NCBI RefSeq assembly: GCF_000787575.1
Contig: NW_012236498.1
Coordinates: forward strand, 254,325-318,324
Reading direction: 5' to 3'
Source: Acytostelium subglobosum LB1
Taxonomy: Eukaryota; Evosea; Eumycetozoa; Acytosteliales; Acytosteliaceae
Length of the DNA: 64,000 bases
Part shown: one piece after another, positions 44,133-56,900 of the stretch
Position numbering within the stretch: the first letter of the stretch is position 1
How the letters are laid out: each line of letters starts with the position of its first letter
Program-made: the position numbers and the translations under genes
The notes under the pieces: generated by a model
Databases searched by the model: none
Told to the model about the DNA's origin: nothing
The model's input: only the letters and a program-made list of their open reading frames with translations

Positions 44133-46076
44133 TCAAAGACTATAAACCAATATACTGCCTGAAGTGTCGGCGGCAATTACAAACTCCACATTACCGAGAT
44201 TGTGTGTTAGAGTTGCTGAGATTGGTTTGTGTTGTCCAACGATCGCCTCTGTTGTCTCAATAGTCAACTTGCTGTTATTGGTCTTGTTATCGTCTGATCT
44301 AAAGGTAAAGTTATCCCAAATGTAAATCATGTTATCCTCGCTTCCAATCAGAATCGACTTTTGATCAGAAGATACAGAGGGCTTCACCTGGTGATTCTCT
44401 AACTTCATTCCAGTATACTTGCACACTCTTCGGAAGTCCTTGAGTGAATACTGTCTAATACATGAATCCTTTGAGCATATCAATAACTGATAGATTGAGA
44501 AAATTAGTTACTGTTGGTCATTAATTCTGCTTAGGGTGGAACTTACATCATTGAGATTGGTTTGAGAGTTGGAAACTAGACACATTCCCAGTACTTTAGC
44601 ACCTCTTTTCCTTATGTGATTGTCGCGTATGTTAAACTTTCGTAGCAGCTCCATTGATTCTGGATTGTAGACCATTACATTGCCAACATGAGTTGTAACA
44701 ATCAGACAGTAGGGATTAAAGGACAATACCGAAGTGGTAATGAATTCATCCAACTTTAGTTCGAACAAGGGTTTGGAATTGTCATCAATACTCCATTTTC
44801 GAATGTATCCATCCAAAGTCATTGAATAGAATATCGATTTTGTCTAAATATGTATATAAATATAACAATTAATATCTGTAAGATCGATATTTGTGTTATC
44901 CTCAAACTGACCTACCTTGTCTACGACTGTGGAGACTATACAATCGTGATGTTCGTACACAGTACAATTGTTGTCTTTGATATTCCATAGCTTCACTTTG
45001 GTGTCGATGGAAGATGTGAGAAGTCGATCTTCATCAATCCATTTGATATCCAATATGTGCTCCTCATGTGCTTGGAATTGTACCAATGATCGGAGTAATG
45101 GCGAACTCCCCTCAAAAGGGAGGCTCCAAATTGCTAATACTCCGTCTGATCCACCGGTCGCTAGTTTGGTGCCACTACTATTCTTATCCAAAGTCCATAT
45201 CGACCCTTTGTGGGCATTGTTGATGCTCTGGACCATACTAAACTTTGATATGCCTAACTCCTTTGACTTCTTTCGATTATTCTATAGGGAATTGAGTTAA
45301 CAACCAGTCAACTCAATAATAAATTAGCTACCACTTACGATTGCCGGGATATTGTTAATTTGAAGACTCTTTAGCCATTTTGCTACCCTTGTCTCGTGAG
45401 GGCTACTATATGCTGACTGTGGAGAGGGTTGAGCTTTTTTCTCCAGATTGTTCTCGGAGAGGGAATATCTCTTGAGGAGCTTCTTAATCCTGCTCTCTTG
45501 ATGAGTATTGTTTGGGGTTGAAATATTGAGATCAGATTGAGATATTTGACTATCTTTGTCTGGTGAGGAGGAAATGGTCGATATGTTTGGTTGGCTCTTG
45601 ATTCCGCTGTTGTTGCATGAGAATAAATTGTGTAGGGCATCCTTCTTAGTCTTTTTAAAGGAGTTATCTTTTGATAACTTCTCAATACCTGCTATTGATA
45701 TGAACTGGATTGTTAGACACTGATCATCATCATTTTATCCTGAATGCATACTAGAGGTTGTTATTGATTTATCCGTCAAATCCAGAGATCCCTCACTGTC
45801 ACTAAAATTACTGCTGTTGCTGCTGCTGTTGGAGACTATACCAGAACTCTGTGATGGTGTAAGTTTGTGAAATAGAGCACTTGGGGACAGGGACCAATCT
45901 GGATTGCTTTCCAGGGCGTCATAAAAGACTTCATTCTCTTCTTCATCTTTTGAATAGTAACTATGGAAGCTACCAGTGCTGTGTGGATCATTATTCCTAT
46001 AGAAATTAGAATGGACTCCAGAGGCACTGGTATTCAATGATGCATTCGAGTAGGACAAGGTAGTCTTGGTAGTCAT
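44133..46076 (-). CDS. WDR44-like WD40 protein
   Basis: Five exons (45752-46076, 45339-45688, 44916-45281, 44547-44843, 44133-44486), 563 residues. The N-terminal 200 residues are Ser/Asn-rich and probably disordered; a basic helical stretch (RVAKWLKSLQINNIPAINNRKKSKE) precedes the repeats (two parts joined at an intron). WD40 repeats run from about 235 to the end: AHKGSIWTLDKN, ATGGSDGVLAIW, HEEHILDIKWIDEDRLLTSS, TKVKLWNI, IRKRGAKVLGMC, LLICSKDSCIRQYSL, YTGMKLENHQ, SILIGSEDNMIYIWDNF. This series, particularly the GxKVxG and sequence before the sixth blade, is that of WDR44 (rabphilin-11), a Rab11 effector in recycling traffic. The Rab-binding part of WDR44 is not recognisable here. Confidence 0.82.
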
Positions 46077-46450
46077 TTAAATCAGCCAATTCAACTTTAA
46101 TTTTAAAGTATTAGTAATAATAAGTAATGATAGTAATAATAAGTTTACAACAGTGTTTAGAGATTGTCTTGGGAAAACAACGAAACTCATCCAAGATGGT
46201 GTGTGTGTGTATGTGTGAGTTGGAATGGATGCTCATTGGTTGAGTGGGATGACAAGATTGTCATTGGATGTCTTTGCCTAAACCGGGTAATTATCGATAC
46301 GTACACACACACACACACCATCTTGAATGTGGTGGAGTAATAACAATAATCTATCTATTCAATGTATCTAGCTCTGGTTGATCAATGAATAATAATCTCA
46401 ATCTGAGTGAAGTAATAACAATAGTTTATACAATAATCAAACAACTACTA
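46077..46450. other. Intergenic 374 bp, no gene seen
   Basis: Between the WDR44-like start and the DUF1289 stop. Two (gt)/(ac) runs at 46200-46212 and 46305-46319, each next to related words (ccaagatggtgtg and caccatcttgaa), form an inverted repeat. No coding signal. Confidence 0.5.
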
Positions 46451-46893
46451 CTACTTGCGTTTTGGTAATTGTTCAATGATGAGATCTCTCTCTTCATCAG
46501 TCATTCTTCCCCATCCTGCTATTTCATTGCGTGTCCTGGAGCATCCCAAACATTGGTTCGTACCAGAGTCTAACTTGCATATATCTACACAAGGAGTCTT
46601 TATCCCACTCCTAGTTCAGTATATATTAGTTAGCTATGCAATCACGAGACAAAACTCTCATTCTGTGTATTGTTGTTTGAGTACCTTTCGCGAATGTAGA
46701 CCTGAGTGATATCGATGATTTCTCCTTTGTTGTTCTGCATGATTATACTATCTCGTTTCTTGTTGTCGTCGTCGGTGATGTTGTTGATAGCTTGAGAATA
46801 GGATCTCAGAGGTGTGAATGGCAATATAAAGTTGTTTGCTCTTAACAACGTTGTGATGGTCTTTGATATGGTTGTTGTTGTTGTTGTAAACAT
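46451..46893 (-). CDS. DUF1289 protein with mitochondrial-type N-terminus
   Basis: Two exons (46685-46893, 46451-46610), 122 residues. The C-terminal 55 residues carry the DUF1289 pattern: TPCVDICKLDSGTNQCLGCSRT followed by NEIAGWGRMTDEER (split here at the hinge), with four Cys that could hold a metal or Fe-S cluster. DUF1289 is widespread in proteobacteria and found in a few eukaryotes. The N-terminus has no acidic residue for about 45 positions and is rich in Thr, Lys, Arg and Leu (MFTTTTTISKTITTLLRAN), so import into mitochondria is likely. The donor GTACTC is less common than others here. The start lies only 53 bp after the BCAS2 stop on the same strand. Confidence 0.82.
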
Positions 46894-46946
46894 AAGATGT
46901 AATCGATTCAAGGACGAGAAAGTGTGACAATGAATCGCTTTTTTTA

Positions 46947-47744
46947 TCACTTGTTATCAAATTGCTCCTTTTCCAGTTGCAGTTTCTCAATGGCAATCTC
47001 CAATCGCAAACATTCTTGCTCAATCTCTTTGTTCTTATGCACCAACTCGTACCATTTGCGCTGGTTTGACTCTATCTTTGTCTGTACTGTCTCTTGGTCC
47101 AACTTTCTGTTGACATTAATCTGCTCCATCATTCGTACATTTTCATCGTGGTGCGCCTTGAGTGATTTGTATAGACGTTGATAGTCTTCCAGGTACTTTT
47201 TCCATGCATTAACGCCGTATCTCTGCAGAAGTTGTAGGTTTGTCCTCCTTGTCTCTTGATGTTCGCACTGTGCCTTTGCATTGTCCACTGCGCTCTGCCA
47301 CGCGTCAACATCATGCTTCATTGATGCTGGTGGTTTCTCCACTTTATATCTGGTAAGGTTGAATTGCTCCATTGTCTTGTTCTCTTGTATTCTATTCATT
47401 TCATTCTCTAGAAAGTTAAAGCTCTGAGAGGTTCAATAAAGGAAGGTCAGTATTGGTTCCAAGTGTTGTAACACAGGATATTACGGATTGTTTGTGATTA
47501 GCATACATTGTAATCAAAACTATGTGCAGCTGGTAGTTGGGCCAAGTAGTCAGGAGGTTCAAACCTAGACATCTCTTCTCGAATCAATTCATTGATAACT
47601 GACTGTTCCTCTGAGTGGTGATGATGATAGAGTAAGTTAGGAATCAGCATCGGAGTAAGAAGTATGGTACATACGATCTGTTAAAGGTGCATCTATGTAT
47701 GGCAATGAATCTACCAATGTTGAACCCTCTATTTGTATCTTCAT
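46947..47744 (-). CDS. bcas2: BCAS2/SPF27 pre-mRNA splicing factor
   Basis: Three exons (47675-47744, 47507-47610, 46947-47423), 216 residues, normal length. SPF27 is a core member of the Prp19 (NineTeen) complex in the spliceosome. Marks are the N-terminal LVDSLPYIDAP, LIREEMSRFEPP and DYLAQLPA, then the coiled-coil part with DAWQSAVDNAKAQCEHQETR, LQLLQRYGVNAWKKYLEDY and the closing heptads EIEQECLRLEIAIEKLQLE. The order and spacing match animal BCAS2. The gene is head to head with clathrin light chain (225 bp apart) and just upstream of the DUF1289 gene. Confidence 0.92.
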
Positions 47745-47969
47745 TGTTTATCTATTGTATATTATTTGTGTTGTTGTTGAAAAGCAATAAAAGAAAGATT
47801 GCCAAAAGTCAAACAACTATTGTTTTTGATCAAAACTTGATCCTCTCCCGTCATGATCATCAACCACAGGTCACCTACGTGTTTCATTCATTCACTCAAT
47901 CACATTATCACTATCTATTAAGCTATCTATCTATCTATCTGTCTATTACTTTATACATTATTAAAAGAG

Positions 47970-48661
47970 ATGTCTGATCCATTTGAAGATAATATCGAAT
48001 CTGTCGAGGTTCATGAGGAGATCATTGAGGGAGACTACGTACCGACAGAGGAAGGTGAGACTATCACTTTCGAAACTGTGTCTGATGGCAACAACAACAA
48101 CGCATGGTCACAACAGCAGGATCATAGCATGTCATCACCATCTGGCTCAGCAAACAATTATGACTCTAAGCCCAAGACTGTTGAGGTCCCAGCTGCTGTT
48201 AGGTAACGTAGTTCAATTTTATAATATTATTAGTGATAATATTAACTTTATGGTGACGACAATTTAATAGAGAGTTCAACGAGAAGCATGACAAGGCATT
48301 GGCAGAGAAGAAGAGAGTGTCGGATGAGAAGAGAAGAAAGAAGCTAGAGGATGCTCAGAAGTCATTGGACAACTTCTACGCTGAGCGTGAGTCAAAGAAG
48401 AAGACAGCACTCAAGAACAACAGAGACCACAACAAGACATTGGAGAATGACAACATTGCTGCATCTGCTGGCAAGGATGACTCTTGGGAGGCTGTTGTCT
48501 CTATGATTGACCTCACCGCCAAGCCAACCTCTGCCTCATCGGCCGCTGCAGGATCATCATCTTCTTCGGAGAAGAAGGACAAGAATGTACCACCACCCAG
48601 CAAAGATACTACCAGAATGAGAGAGGTACTCCTCCGTTTGAAGAACAAGCCAGTCCACTAG
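47970..48661 (+). CDS. clc: Clathrin light chain
   Basis: Two exons (47970-48202, 48271-48661), 207 residues. The light chain binds the clathrin heavy chain hub and regulates coat assembly. The protein is acidic at the N-terminus (MSDPFEDNIESVEVHEEIIEG), has a central charged coiled coil (REFNEKHDKALAEKKRVSDE, KKLEDAQKSLDNFYAERESK) that is the heavy-chain binding region, and the typical C-terminal DDSWEAVVSMIDL and TTRMREVLLRLKNKP. The usual light-chain region near EAVPEFD is weak. Intron ends are GTAACG and TAG. Confidence 0.9.
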
Positions 48662-48762
48662 ACATTGTCTCTACAACTCAGGTCACATCAAACCTTACTA
48701 TATTAATGCCATCAATAAATATCCGTTGTAATCAGTTGTTTGAGTATAAATGATTATTATTG

Positions 48763-50013
48763 TTAGCTACCAATTTGGTTGTTGTCCTTGTTGTTATTGT
48801 TGTTGTTATTATTGTTGTTGTTGTTATTATTGTTGTTGTTGTTGTTATTGTTATTGTTGTTGTTGTTGAATTTAAGCAAAGAGTTACTTGTCAATGCTAC
48901 CTTTGCCATGCCAGCATTGAGGTTCCTCAGTAGATCACACGCCATGCATATATCGTTTGAGCATATGTATCCACATCGATTACAATTCCTCTGGACTGGC
49001 ATCTTGGTCTCATCACGAAAGGCAAAGTTCTCTGCAGAGTGGATAATGTCGATGATCACAGATGGACGGATAGCCTCCAGGTCCTTCAGAAAGTCCCTGG
49101 CATGTCCACGATAGGCATTTGGTGCATATATACATTCTGTTGTGAAGTAGTCCAACTTCTTAAAGTAGGCGTACATCACTATCTCCTTCTGATAAGTATA
49201 CTTGAATGGTTTGGATCGCGGTAAAGCACCCTCACTACCTGTGACAATGTTTACACATCTCTGAAGTCTAGGTACATCTCCTCTAAGCACTGTGTGTAGA
49301 ATTATTATTATGTGTAAGTAACCAGACCAGAGCAGAAGTAGATAGATTAAAGTTCACATACGATTCATCAGGATGGTCTCTGCAATGTCATCGGCATTAT
49401 GTCCAGTGACAATCTTGTTTGCCCCAAGTAGGACAGCGCCCCTGTCCAGTGCCTGGCGACGGAAGACTCCACAGAATGTACAATTGTTCTTCAGTCCAAT
49501 CTCCTTTACTATATCATCCATGGTCCAATCGTACAACTCCTTGTATGAAAGAATCTTGAGGGGTATCTGGTATTGTTGTTGATTCCTTTTGACAGTCTCC
49601 AATGAGTCGTCCCTGTATCCTGTGATTCCCTCGTCGATTGACAAAAGGAATAGGTCTAGTCCATAGTCATGTCTTTTGTTGAGCAATGTCATGATCTCTG
49701 CCAGCACTGTAGAGTCTATTTATAGTAGTAGTATTAGTGGTGTGAGCATTCATATGTAGTTGGGATAATCTGAACTAAGGAAGTTACCCTTTCCACCTGA
49801 TGCACCGATGGCAACCCTGTCTCCCTTTTGAAATAGATTGTTCGAAACGATTGTTTGATGTATCTCATCTTCAAACACCTGATAGAAACAGTCCTTGCAT
49901 ATCATCTGTGAAGTCTTTGGTCTCTTTAGTACAGGTCTTTTATCAAGACATACTTCGCATAGCTTAGTAGCTCTCTTCTTTTCATTGTTATTGTTGTTGT
50001 TATCTGCAGACAT
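48763..50013 (-). CDS. ctu1: Cytoplasmic tRNA 2-thiolation protein CTU1/NCS6
   Basis: Three exons (49788-50013, 49362-49715, 48763-49289), 368 residues. With CTU2 it thiolates U34 of Lys, Glu and Gln tRNAs, using sulfur from the Urm1 relay. Seen in order: N-terminal zinc motif CEVCLDKRP...CKDC, PP-loop GASGGKDSTVL (rebuilt across intron 1), [17 protein letters not shown], the catalytic [34 protein letters not shown], and a C-terminal zinc cluster [18 protein letters not shown]. After a normal ending, a tail of about 28 Asn (a single encoded run, 48780-48866) and KDNNQIGS follows. Asn runs are common in dictyostelids and are probably disordered. Core residues are intact. Confidence 0.95.
48780..48868 (-). 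repeat. Asn-codon run in the CTU1 tail
   Basis: An imperfect gtt/att triplet repeat on the plus strand, coding AAC/AAT Asn codons on the minus strand at the C-terminus of CTU1. The mixed codons suggest it is older than a pure slippage tract. Confidence 0.85.
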
Positions 50014-50902
50014 TGTTATTGTTGAGTTATTTGTTGTTGTGAAAACAAGAAGAATGATTTATAAAATTTGTAAATACAAAGTATTTATTGATTACTTGTC
50101 CACATTGAGATCCTATTCAAGTGGAACTAGGTAATTACTATATCGGAGATAAATCTTTGGAGCATCTACTACTAATAGCAAACATGGCAACAGAATTTGG
50201 CACTATCGGACATCTTGTGACAGTTTGGATGCTCTGGACATTGATGTGGGCAAAATGGAAGATAACCTTCAAGGGTTGCAACAGAGAGATTCAAACATAT
50301 CAACAATATAATAAGAATGGTATAGAATTTAATTAATGACATGATAATATCGATATTGGACTTTTTGATGATCTATTGAACGGTATTGGGGAGGCATTTA
50401 TAGGCACTGTCCAGCTGATATCGGTGGCAGGTGTAGGAGAAAAAAAAGGAAGGCAAGTCAATGTGTACTTTGGCTACTTACTTCAAAGATATTCCATTGC
50501 TCACCACATCATTCGCACAGTGATAAGTTCAAATTACCAATGGAAAATGACCTTGTTGAATGTGATAAGTATTCATCCCGATAATCAGGTCGATCACCGG
50601 CGCGATCCACCCAACATACACATCACACGAAACACAAACCACACTGCAATCTACTCGTCTGTTCGTACCCCCTAGCTGGGGTTCACGGAGAATCAAGATC
50701 ATAGTGCGAGGTGAAGTTACAGCGTTCAAATTCATCGACTGTTCGCATCTAGTTGTTGATGATGTCAATTACAATTGACAATCGTGTTTGCACAGTCTAC
50801 TACGAGTTCCAAGGCGTTAGTTGGAATGAGAATTTAGCTTGTATTGACTGTAGAATGAAATAAAGACCGATAGTGTGTGTGTGTGTGTGGGAAGGGAGTT
50901 GA
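50014..50902. other. Intergenic 889 bp with small ORFs and G+C-rich part
   Basis: Upstream of CTU1 and downstream of VPS13. It has a 50-codon ATG frame (50184-50336) and a G+C-richer segment at about 50560-50760 whose open minus frame has no plausible family match. A (tg)n run lies at about 50874-50888. No RNA gene was recognised. Confidence 0.4.
50184..50336 (+). CDS. Possible 50-residue membrane mini-protein
   Basis: ATG-started frame, MATEFGTIGHLVTVWMLWTL followed by MWAKWKITFKGCNREIQ. One hydrophobic, Trp-rich segment near residues 9-22 with a positively charged flank looks like a tail of a small mitochondrial or ER protein. It is divergent from CTU1 and would share its promoter. The context before ATG (AAAC) is good. 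No family recognised; chance is possible at this length. Confidence 0.3.
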   Translation: MATEFGTIGHLVTVWMLWTLMWAKWKITFKGCNREIQTYQQYNKNGIEFN

Positions 50903-53900
50903 TCACTTCTGATCATATTGTCGGCCCTTCTTCTCGTTGAAGAGACGCAGTGCATGGTCGATCTTCATGTTGAATATCATATTCATGTTGTCATCATCAG
51001 CAGGAATCACCTTGGAGGAGACAGAGCGCTCTAGGAGAGACAAATCTTGTGGAGGACTGAGTTTCAAGACCAGACCATTGCCAGGAACGTATAGAACCTC
51101 TTTGATAACCTCGTATGGTATCTGGAACATAAAGTTGCTTGCAACGATGCTCCTCTTGATCTTCTGATAGATCAGTCGTTTGTCTGACAGAATCACCAAA
51201 CACTCGTGGTTGATTGGATAGTGCCATATGTAGTTGTCTCCAGAGTGCTTATACTTGTGAGTGGTCTTCAACAAATACCAGCCCTCTGACTCTAGTGCCT
51301 CATATTGACGGAGTACATTGTCTGCACCAAAGCATCTTGGGGGCCTCTTTCTATCCTTGAACTCTTGGAGGTTGGTCGTGTTCTTGATGCCCTCTGTTGC
51401 CTTGGTCGTAGCATCAATGACTGCTGCTGTTGGTTTCACCGCCACTCCAATGACACCTTGGGCCAAACCTTTGGCGAATCCTAGGAAGCCATCCTTCTTG
51501 GCACCCTCAACGGGTTTGGTAACGATACCAGTGATTCCTTGGAACAATCCCTTACCAATGCCAATGCCACCCATAGCCAAACCTTCTCCAACGTGCTTGG
51601 GCTTCTTGGACTGCTGGGCCTTTCTGTCTTGAAGATACTTGTCATCGAATGACAATGTTGCAACACCAGATCCAATGGTGCCTGTAATCTTTGAGATGGT
51701 GTTGAACGTACCAAAAACAGAGTTCTTGATCAATGAGCTCGTGCCCTTTGCCAGACCTTTGCCAAAGTCTGCAGGTGACTTGACGAGACCCTGAGCTGGC
51801 TCGACAAAGAAGTCTTGAACACCGGTTCCAAAGTTTCTGAACAATCCAATTGGGTTTCCAATGATATCGATGGAGCCAAGGATGTTGTAGAACTGACCAA
51901 TCACTTGCTTGATGTATGTGGACTTGAGTTTGTCAATCATTGTGTTCCATGAGGAGAATGGATGCTCCATCAGTAGACCTTGCAATGTGATAGGAGCACG
52001 GTCCAACTTTGTGAGTGAGAGACCAAGTCCCTCGATAGAGCTGAGGGCCTTGTGATCAGTCTTGAAGAGACCATCCTTCTGGAGGGACAGTGTGATGTTG
52101 ACCTTGATCGGATTGAGTACGAGAAGTGCAAAGTACACCATTCTATGTGCAGTTGAGTCGAGTGTTGGTGGCTCAATGCTGAATACTGGGTATAGCTCTT
52201 GAGCAGTGTCATTCATATGTGTGTTGGTGATGGAGTTGGAAAGATTTGGTATACTATGACCAGAGTCGGTGAGGGATTGTTGCTGCTGCTGTTGTGACTG
52301 TTGTTGTTGATGATGATGGCTTGCAGAATGGTTGTGGAAGTCAGGCATTGAGTTGACAAAGTCCAAAACCTCCTTCAACCAATTGTCCTCAAAATCTAGC
52401 ATCAACTCCTGGATCAATATGGAGAAGTATCTAAAGTGATCAATGTTGTCAAAGTTTGACTTGATGACCGAGAGATGTAGGAAGTCCTTTCTGTTGTCAC
52501 CCTTCATTGTGGTGAAGAGCATGACTGGGAACTCTGTGCGTACCAGCTGGTTGTCCAACTGTAAATCTCCAATCTTGACCTCAAGTGATGTCTCATACAT
52601 TGAGTGCTCAGTCTGCAGGAAGAAGTCAGACAGTGAGACGTAGCACAACTCCTTAGGCGACTGGTCAATGACAGAGAGACCGATTCCTGACATTCTGACA
52701 AAGAACTGGAACTCGGTTGCCTCTCTGTCCACCTTGGTGTTGACATTCTCCTTCCAATGCTTGATGAGGTTGTACTTGGAGGAGTGTGTGGAGAATTTGA
52801 CCAGACGGCTTGTGCGCTCCACGGTGATCGTCACGTATATTGTGATCGAGTTCACCTTGACCTCGTAGCCAGTGATCTTGTTGAGCTTAAGGTCTCGCTT
52901 CATTGGTTCGCCGTCAAGGTAGGCAACGAGTATAGATGGCATTGAAGGTTCGTCCCAGGCGAAAGGCATCGTGAGTGTTGGTGTCAGGTGATCGAATCTC
53001 TGCTGGTTGGCTGGCAGTGCATTCTTTTGGTGGTAGGATATGTTGTAGGGTGTGTCGTTTTGAATCAAGAATGGTGGATGCTCTTGACTGGCCTCTGGAA
53101 TCAAAACATAGAGTGTTCCCTTTTCCTCCATGATGGTGACATTACAATGCACAGAGGGCTTGGCTGGTTCACTGTCTCTGATTCGTACGATCGTTTCACA
53201 CACTGTATCAATGTTGAAGCTGCCTGACCATTCCTGTGTGCCAGATGCACTCTTGATACTGATCGACTTGTCTTCGGTGGGCACAGTCCAGTGTAGAGGA
53301 CTGTGAGCATTTGGCTGTAGGGTCATCAGGTCGATGCGCTCAATCTTCTTCTCGGTCTTGACGTATTGGGACACCATGATGGGGAAGTCCAATTTGTTCT
53401 GGATTACGTAGCGAGGTGTAAAGGTTACTACCTTGCTGAGACCAAACTTGGAGTGCTGACAGAACTCGATTGAGTACGAGACCTCGTAGGCGTGAGATGA
53501 ACCTGGGATCGAGAGTGATCCAGTGTGTCCAACCGTGACGATGGGAACCGAATTGCAGTACTTGACTTGGTTGTTGTTAGTGTTGCCGTCAATAACACGT
53601 AGCTTGATGTTGTTGGAGTGGTAGAGGATGGGTGGGTTCATAGCTGTGGAAGTGTTTGGAGGCAGAGCAATCTCCTCACCATCACCCTTGACCACAAGTG
53701 GCAGCATCGAGTTGTTGACCAACCAATATTGACAATAGAAGGAAAGCACTCTGATGCCTTTGACCTCCTCAAACTTCTCCACCTGAAGTGTCAGCTCCTT
53801 GCCAGTCATCTGAGAGGTGAGCAGTTTGAACTGTTTGGCCACATTGTCTCCATTGATCAAGGTCTGTGTGGTCTCGGGGAACTTCTCAATGTCGCTCAGG

Positions 53901-56900
53901 CTGACACTAAGGTTGGTGCCTGGCGCATAGGAGAAGACATCAAGCTTCTCCCCACTGGCAATGAGAACAGGTTCCTCATCCTTTGCGAACCTGATCTTGA
54001 ATGGTATTGGCAGCAGGTTCTCAATCTGAACCTGCGCACTGATTGATATGACCTGGAACTTGTTCTTTGAGAGCTCTGGGACGGTACTGTTGCCAAGGAG
54101 GTGGGTCTGGTTGGTAACTGACACTGCAACAAAAGATATCCTCTCGAGACGATCCACAAGTTTGAGTGGTCGACTGTTCTCTCTGCGAACAGCTCCATCT
54201 TGCTTCTTGTCCAGTTTGGCCTGCTCCTTCTCAAACTCGCTAACGAGTGCTGCAGGAGAAATAGCCTCTGACCAATGTGGTGAGTTGGCCATCTTTATCC
54301 AGAACCGACTGAATCCAAAGAAGGCGTCAACTGGTACCGAGTACTTCTCGTTCTGTTGCACTAGCACGGCAGAGTCGACATGGTTGTCCTCTTTGAAACT
54401 AAGATGCATTGGAATTGACGAGTTGTTGACAAACTGCACCATTGAGCGAATGTACACTATCTTGCTACCATCACGCTGTAGCCTTGCCTCCACATCAATA
54501 TCAATGTCACCTTGCAAAGGTACGATTGTTGTGGTTGATGCGCTGAGACCTTGCTGTTGGGGTTGCTTGAGACGGTACACTCTGCTTCCGATAGCATCCA
54601 GGGAGACCGATTCCAGGCGACAACCATGAATGAAAAGGTCAATGCTGGTCTTTGCACCAATGGAGGAGTCTCTGCCTTTGGTTGCCTTGATCTGTACGGG
54701 TTGTAGTACGTTGTTGGCCACATTGATGCGACTGGATTGGGTGGAGAGTTGGGATGTCGTGGACATTGTGGCAGAGGACATTGAGAGAGAGTCAGAGTAA
54801 CTACTCTCATTGTCGTCCTGCAGCTCCTGCATGGCCTCAAGAACGGGCAGAGAATAGTCGATCGGACAACCTGTCAAGTTCATGAGCCAATGAGAATGGA
54901 ACTTGGGTTTGATGGGTGCACCCAAAGATGAGGTCGAGGCAGAGAGGAGGGACTCTTGGAGATCCTCGGGTGAGGTCACCTTCTTTGATAGGTACTTGGA
55001 GAGCGTCGAGTTTGAAGACACGATCCTGCTCTTGAGTGAGGTCTTGTTCTCCTTGTCCTTGAGCTTGATCAGATGGACGGTGGATGCGAGTGTCTGCAGA
55101 AGGGCATGTGTCACGTTCATGTTGAGTATTTGTCGTGTGGCCATAAAGGTGGCACGTGTCCTCTTGCCAGTCTTTTTGATGTCAAAGTTGAAGCCCCAGT
55201 CCTCAATGAATGGTTCAAACTTCATGAGACTCTCGTTAAAGTAGTCGGCCTTGAAAGTGACTGATGTCTTGAGCTCCATTTCCGTGGACCAATTGGTAAT
55301 CTTTGCCTGTAGACCAGATAGGTAGAGCTCAGCGATCGGTAGGTAGATGTCCATGGACTCGTTGATCAGGAGCACGCTCATTGAAGGACATTCAAAGGTC
55401 AGGAACTCGTTCTGAATGAAAAGGTCAGGGCTGGATGAACCAGAGGCCGGGACAAGCTGTCCTGCGTCCACTGAGCTGATGCTGGAGGAGAGATCAAAAG
55501 AGGCAGTAGAGGAGGACAGATCTGTGTTGTTGTTGTTGGCCGCTTGAGCAATGGACGATTGCGTTGCAATGCTAAGGTTCTGTACAATCTTGAGGATCGT
55601 GTTGATATCATCGTAGGAGAAATAGGTCTTGATGATGGAACTGGTGACAGATATCTTGGTCTTGAAGTAGTCGGCCGTCTCGTTCTCCTTAATGTACTGC
55701 ACCTTGATATGATCCAATGACCTGAGGATTTGAATTGGACGTGATCCTTGTCTGGATCCATCTACAGTAGAGTCCACAGCGACTGAAGGTCTAAAGATCT
55801 TGATCTTGGTGTCACGAAGAGACACAATGGCGTTCTCCATTCCCTTTGGATCACGCTTGAAATACACGTGGGACTTGGTCTTGGCCACGAGACACCTTGT
55901 GTTTGCCTGTGCCTCATTCTCTACCATCGTCACCTCTACGTTGAGATTGCACGAGAGGGTTATCGTTGGAGTTCTAAGTAGCTCTGGGTTCAGCTTTCGC
56001 GTCTGAGCCAAGAACTTGGGGCTGCTAGTAGTGGGCTCGGGAACAACTGGTGCAGACTGCTCCAGTGTCTGAAGGGGCTTCAAAAAGAAGTCGACAATCA
56101 AAAAGATGGGCGTTGGAGACACAAAGAGGCATGGATTGTTGATCTCCAGGTTGATGTACTGGTCGCCAAGATAGCTATCTCTAAGATAGCCGACTGTGAT
56201 GAAGGAAACTGTTTCTGTAGCCTTTCGTGACTGATGATTCTCCATTAGGTTCTTGAAGATGTTGGGTGAGTCACTTCTAGCGTCTGTCAACACGATGGAG
56301 TCCATAGAGAAGTCCAACTTCATTTTTTGTCTCTCTGAAGTCTTGAACTGGATCACCATTTGACGCATCTCAAACATGGCAATGTCTGTTTCCGTTGTGG
56401 ATATCTTGAAGCTGAGATTTGGCACAGTGATGTTCATCGATAGAGTAACCTTGCCCATATTCTTGAGCACTTCGTGTTCCCCATAGTAGGGGATATCAGA
56501 CGATGGGGGTGGGGGCAGAGACACAGTCTGTAGCACGTTGCCAATGGCACGCATAGCATTGTCCATCATCTTAAGGAAGAAGACGTACTGTTTTTGCGTG
56601 AGATGGAAACTGATGTTTGACAGATTCATGTCAATCACAAGGTCGTCGACGTCGATCTGGTGATTTGGTATCAAGAATCTGGTCAAGGCAAGATCTAGGT
56701 CCATCTTGTTAAGGAAGTTGGAGACGTTGTCATTGTCATGGATGGTCATGTTGGAGGACTCTAGACGGATGTTCATGATGTCCAAGGGTTGTGCTGTGTC
56801 CCTAAAGTTATCGAATCGGTTGGACACAATGATCTTGCCCAGCTCCAGTTGTATCATATTGGTGGAGTTGAGTGCTTGGGGCACTCTAAAGATCGGTGTC

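Noticed and set aside
47687-47977. 96-codon plus-strand frame before clathrin light chain
   Set aside because: Overlaps BCAS2 exon 1 in antisense and then AT-rich promoter; low complexity; starts without family match.
50529-50768. Open minus-strand frame with a faint likeness to a retroelement protease
   Set aside because: The likeness rests on a few residues, there are no repeats at its ends and no neighbouring element parts; not enough to call an old element.
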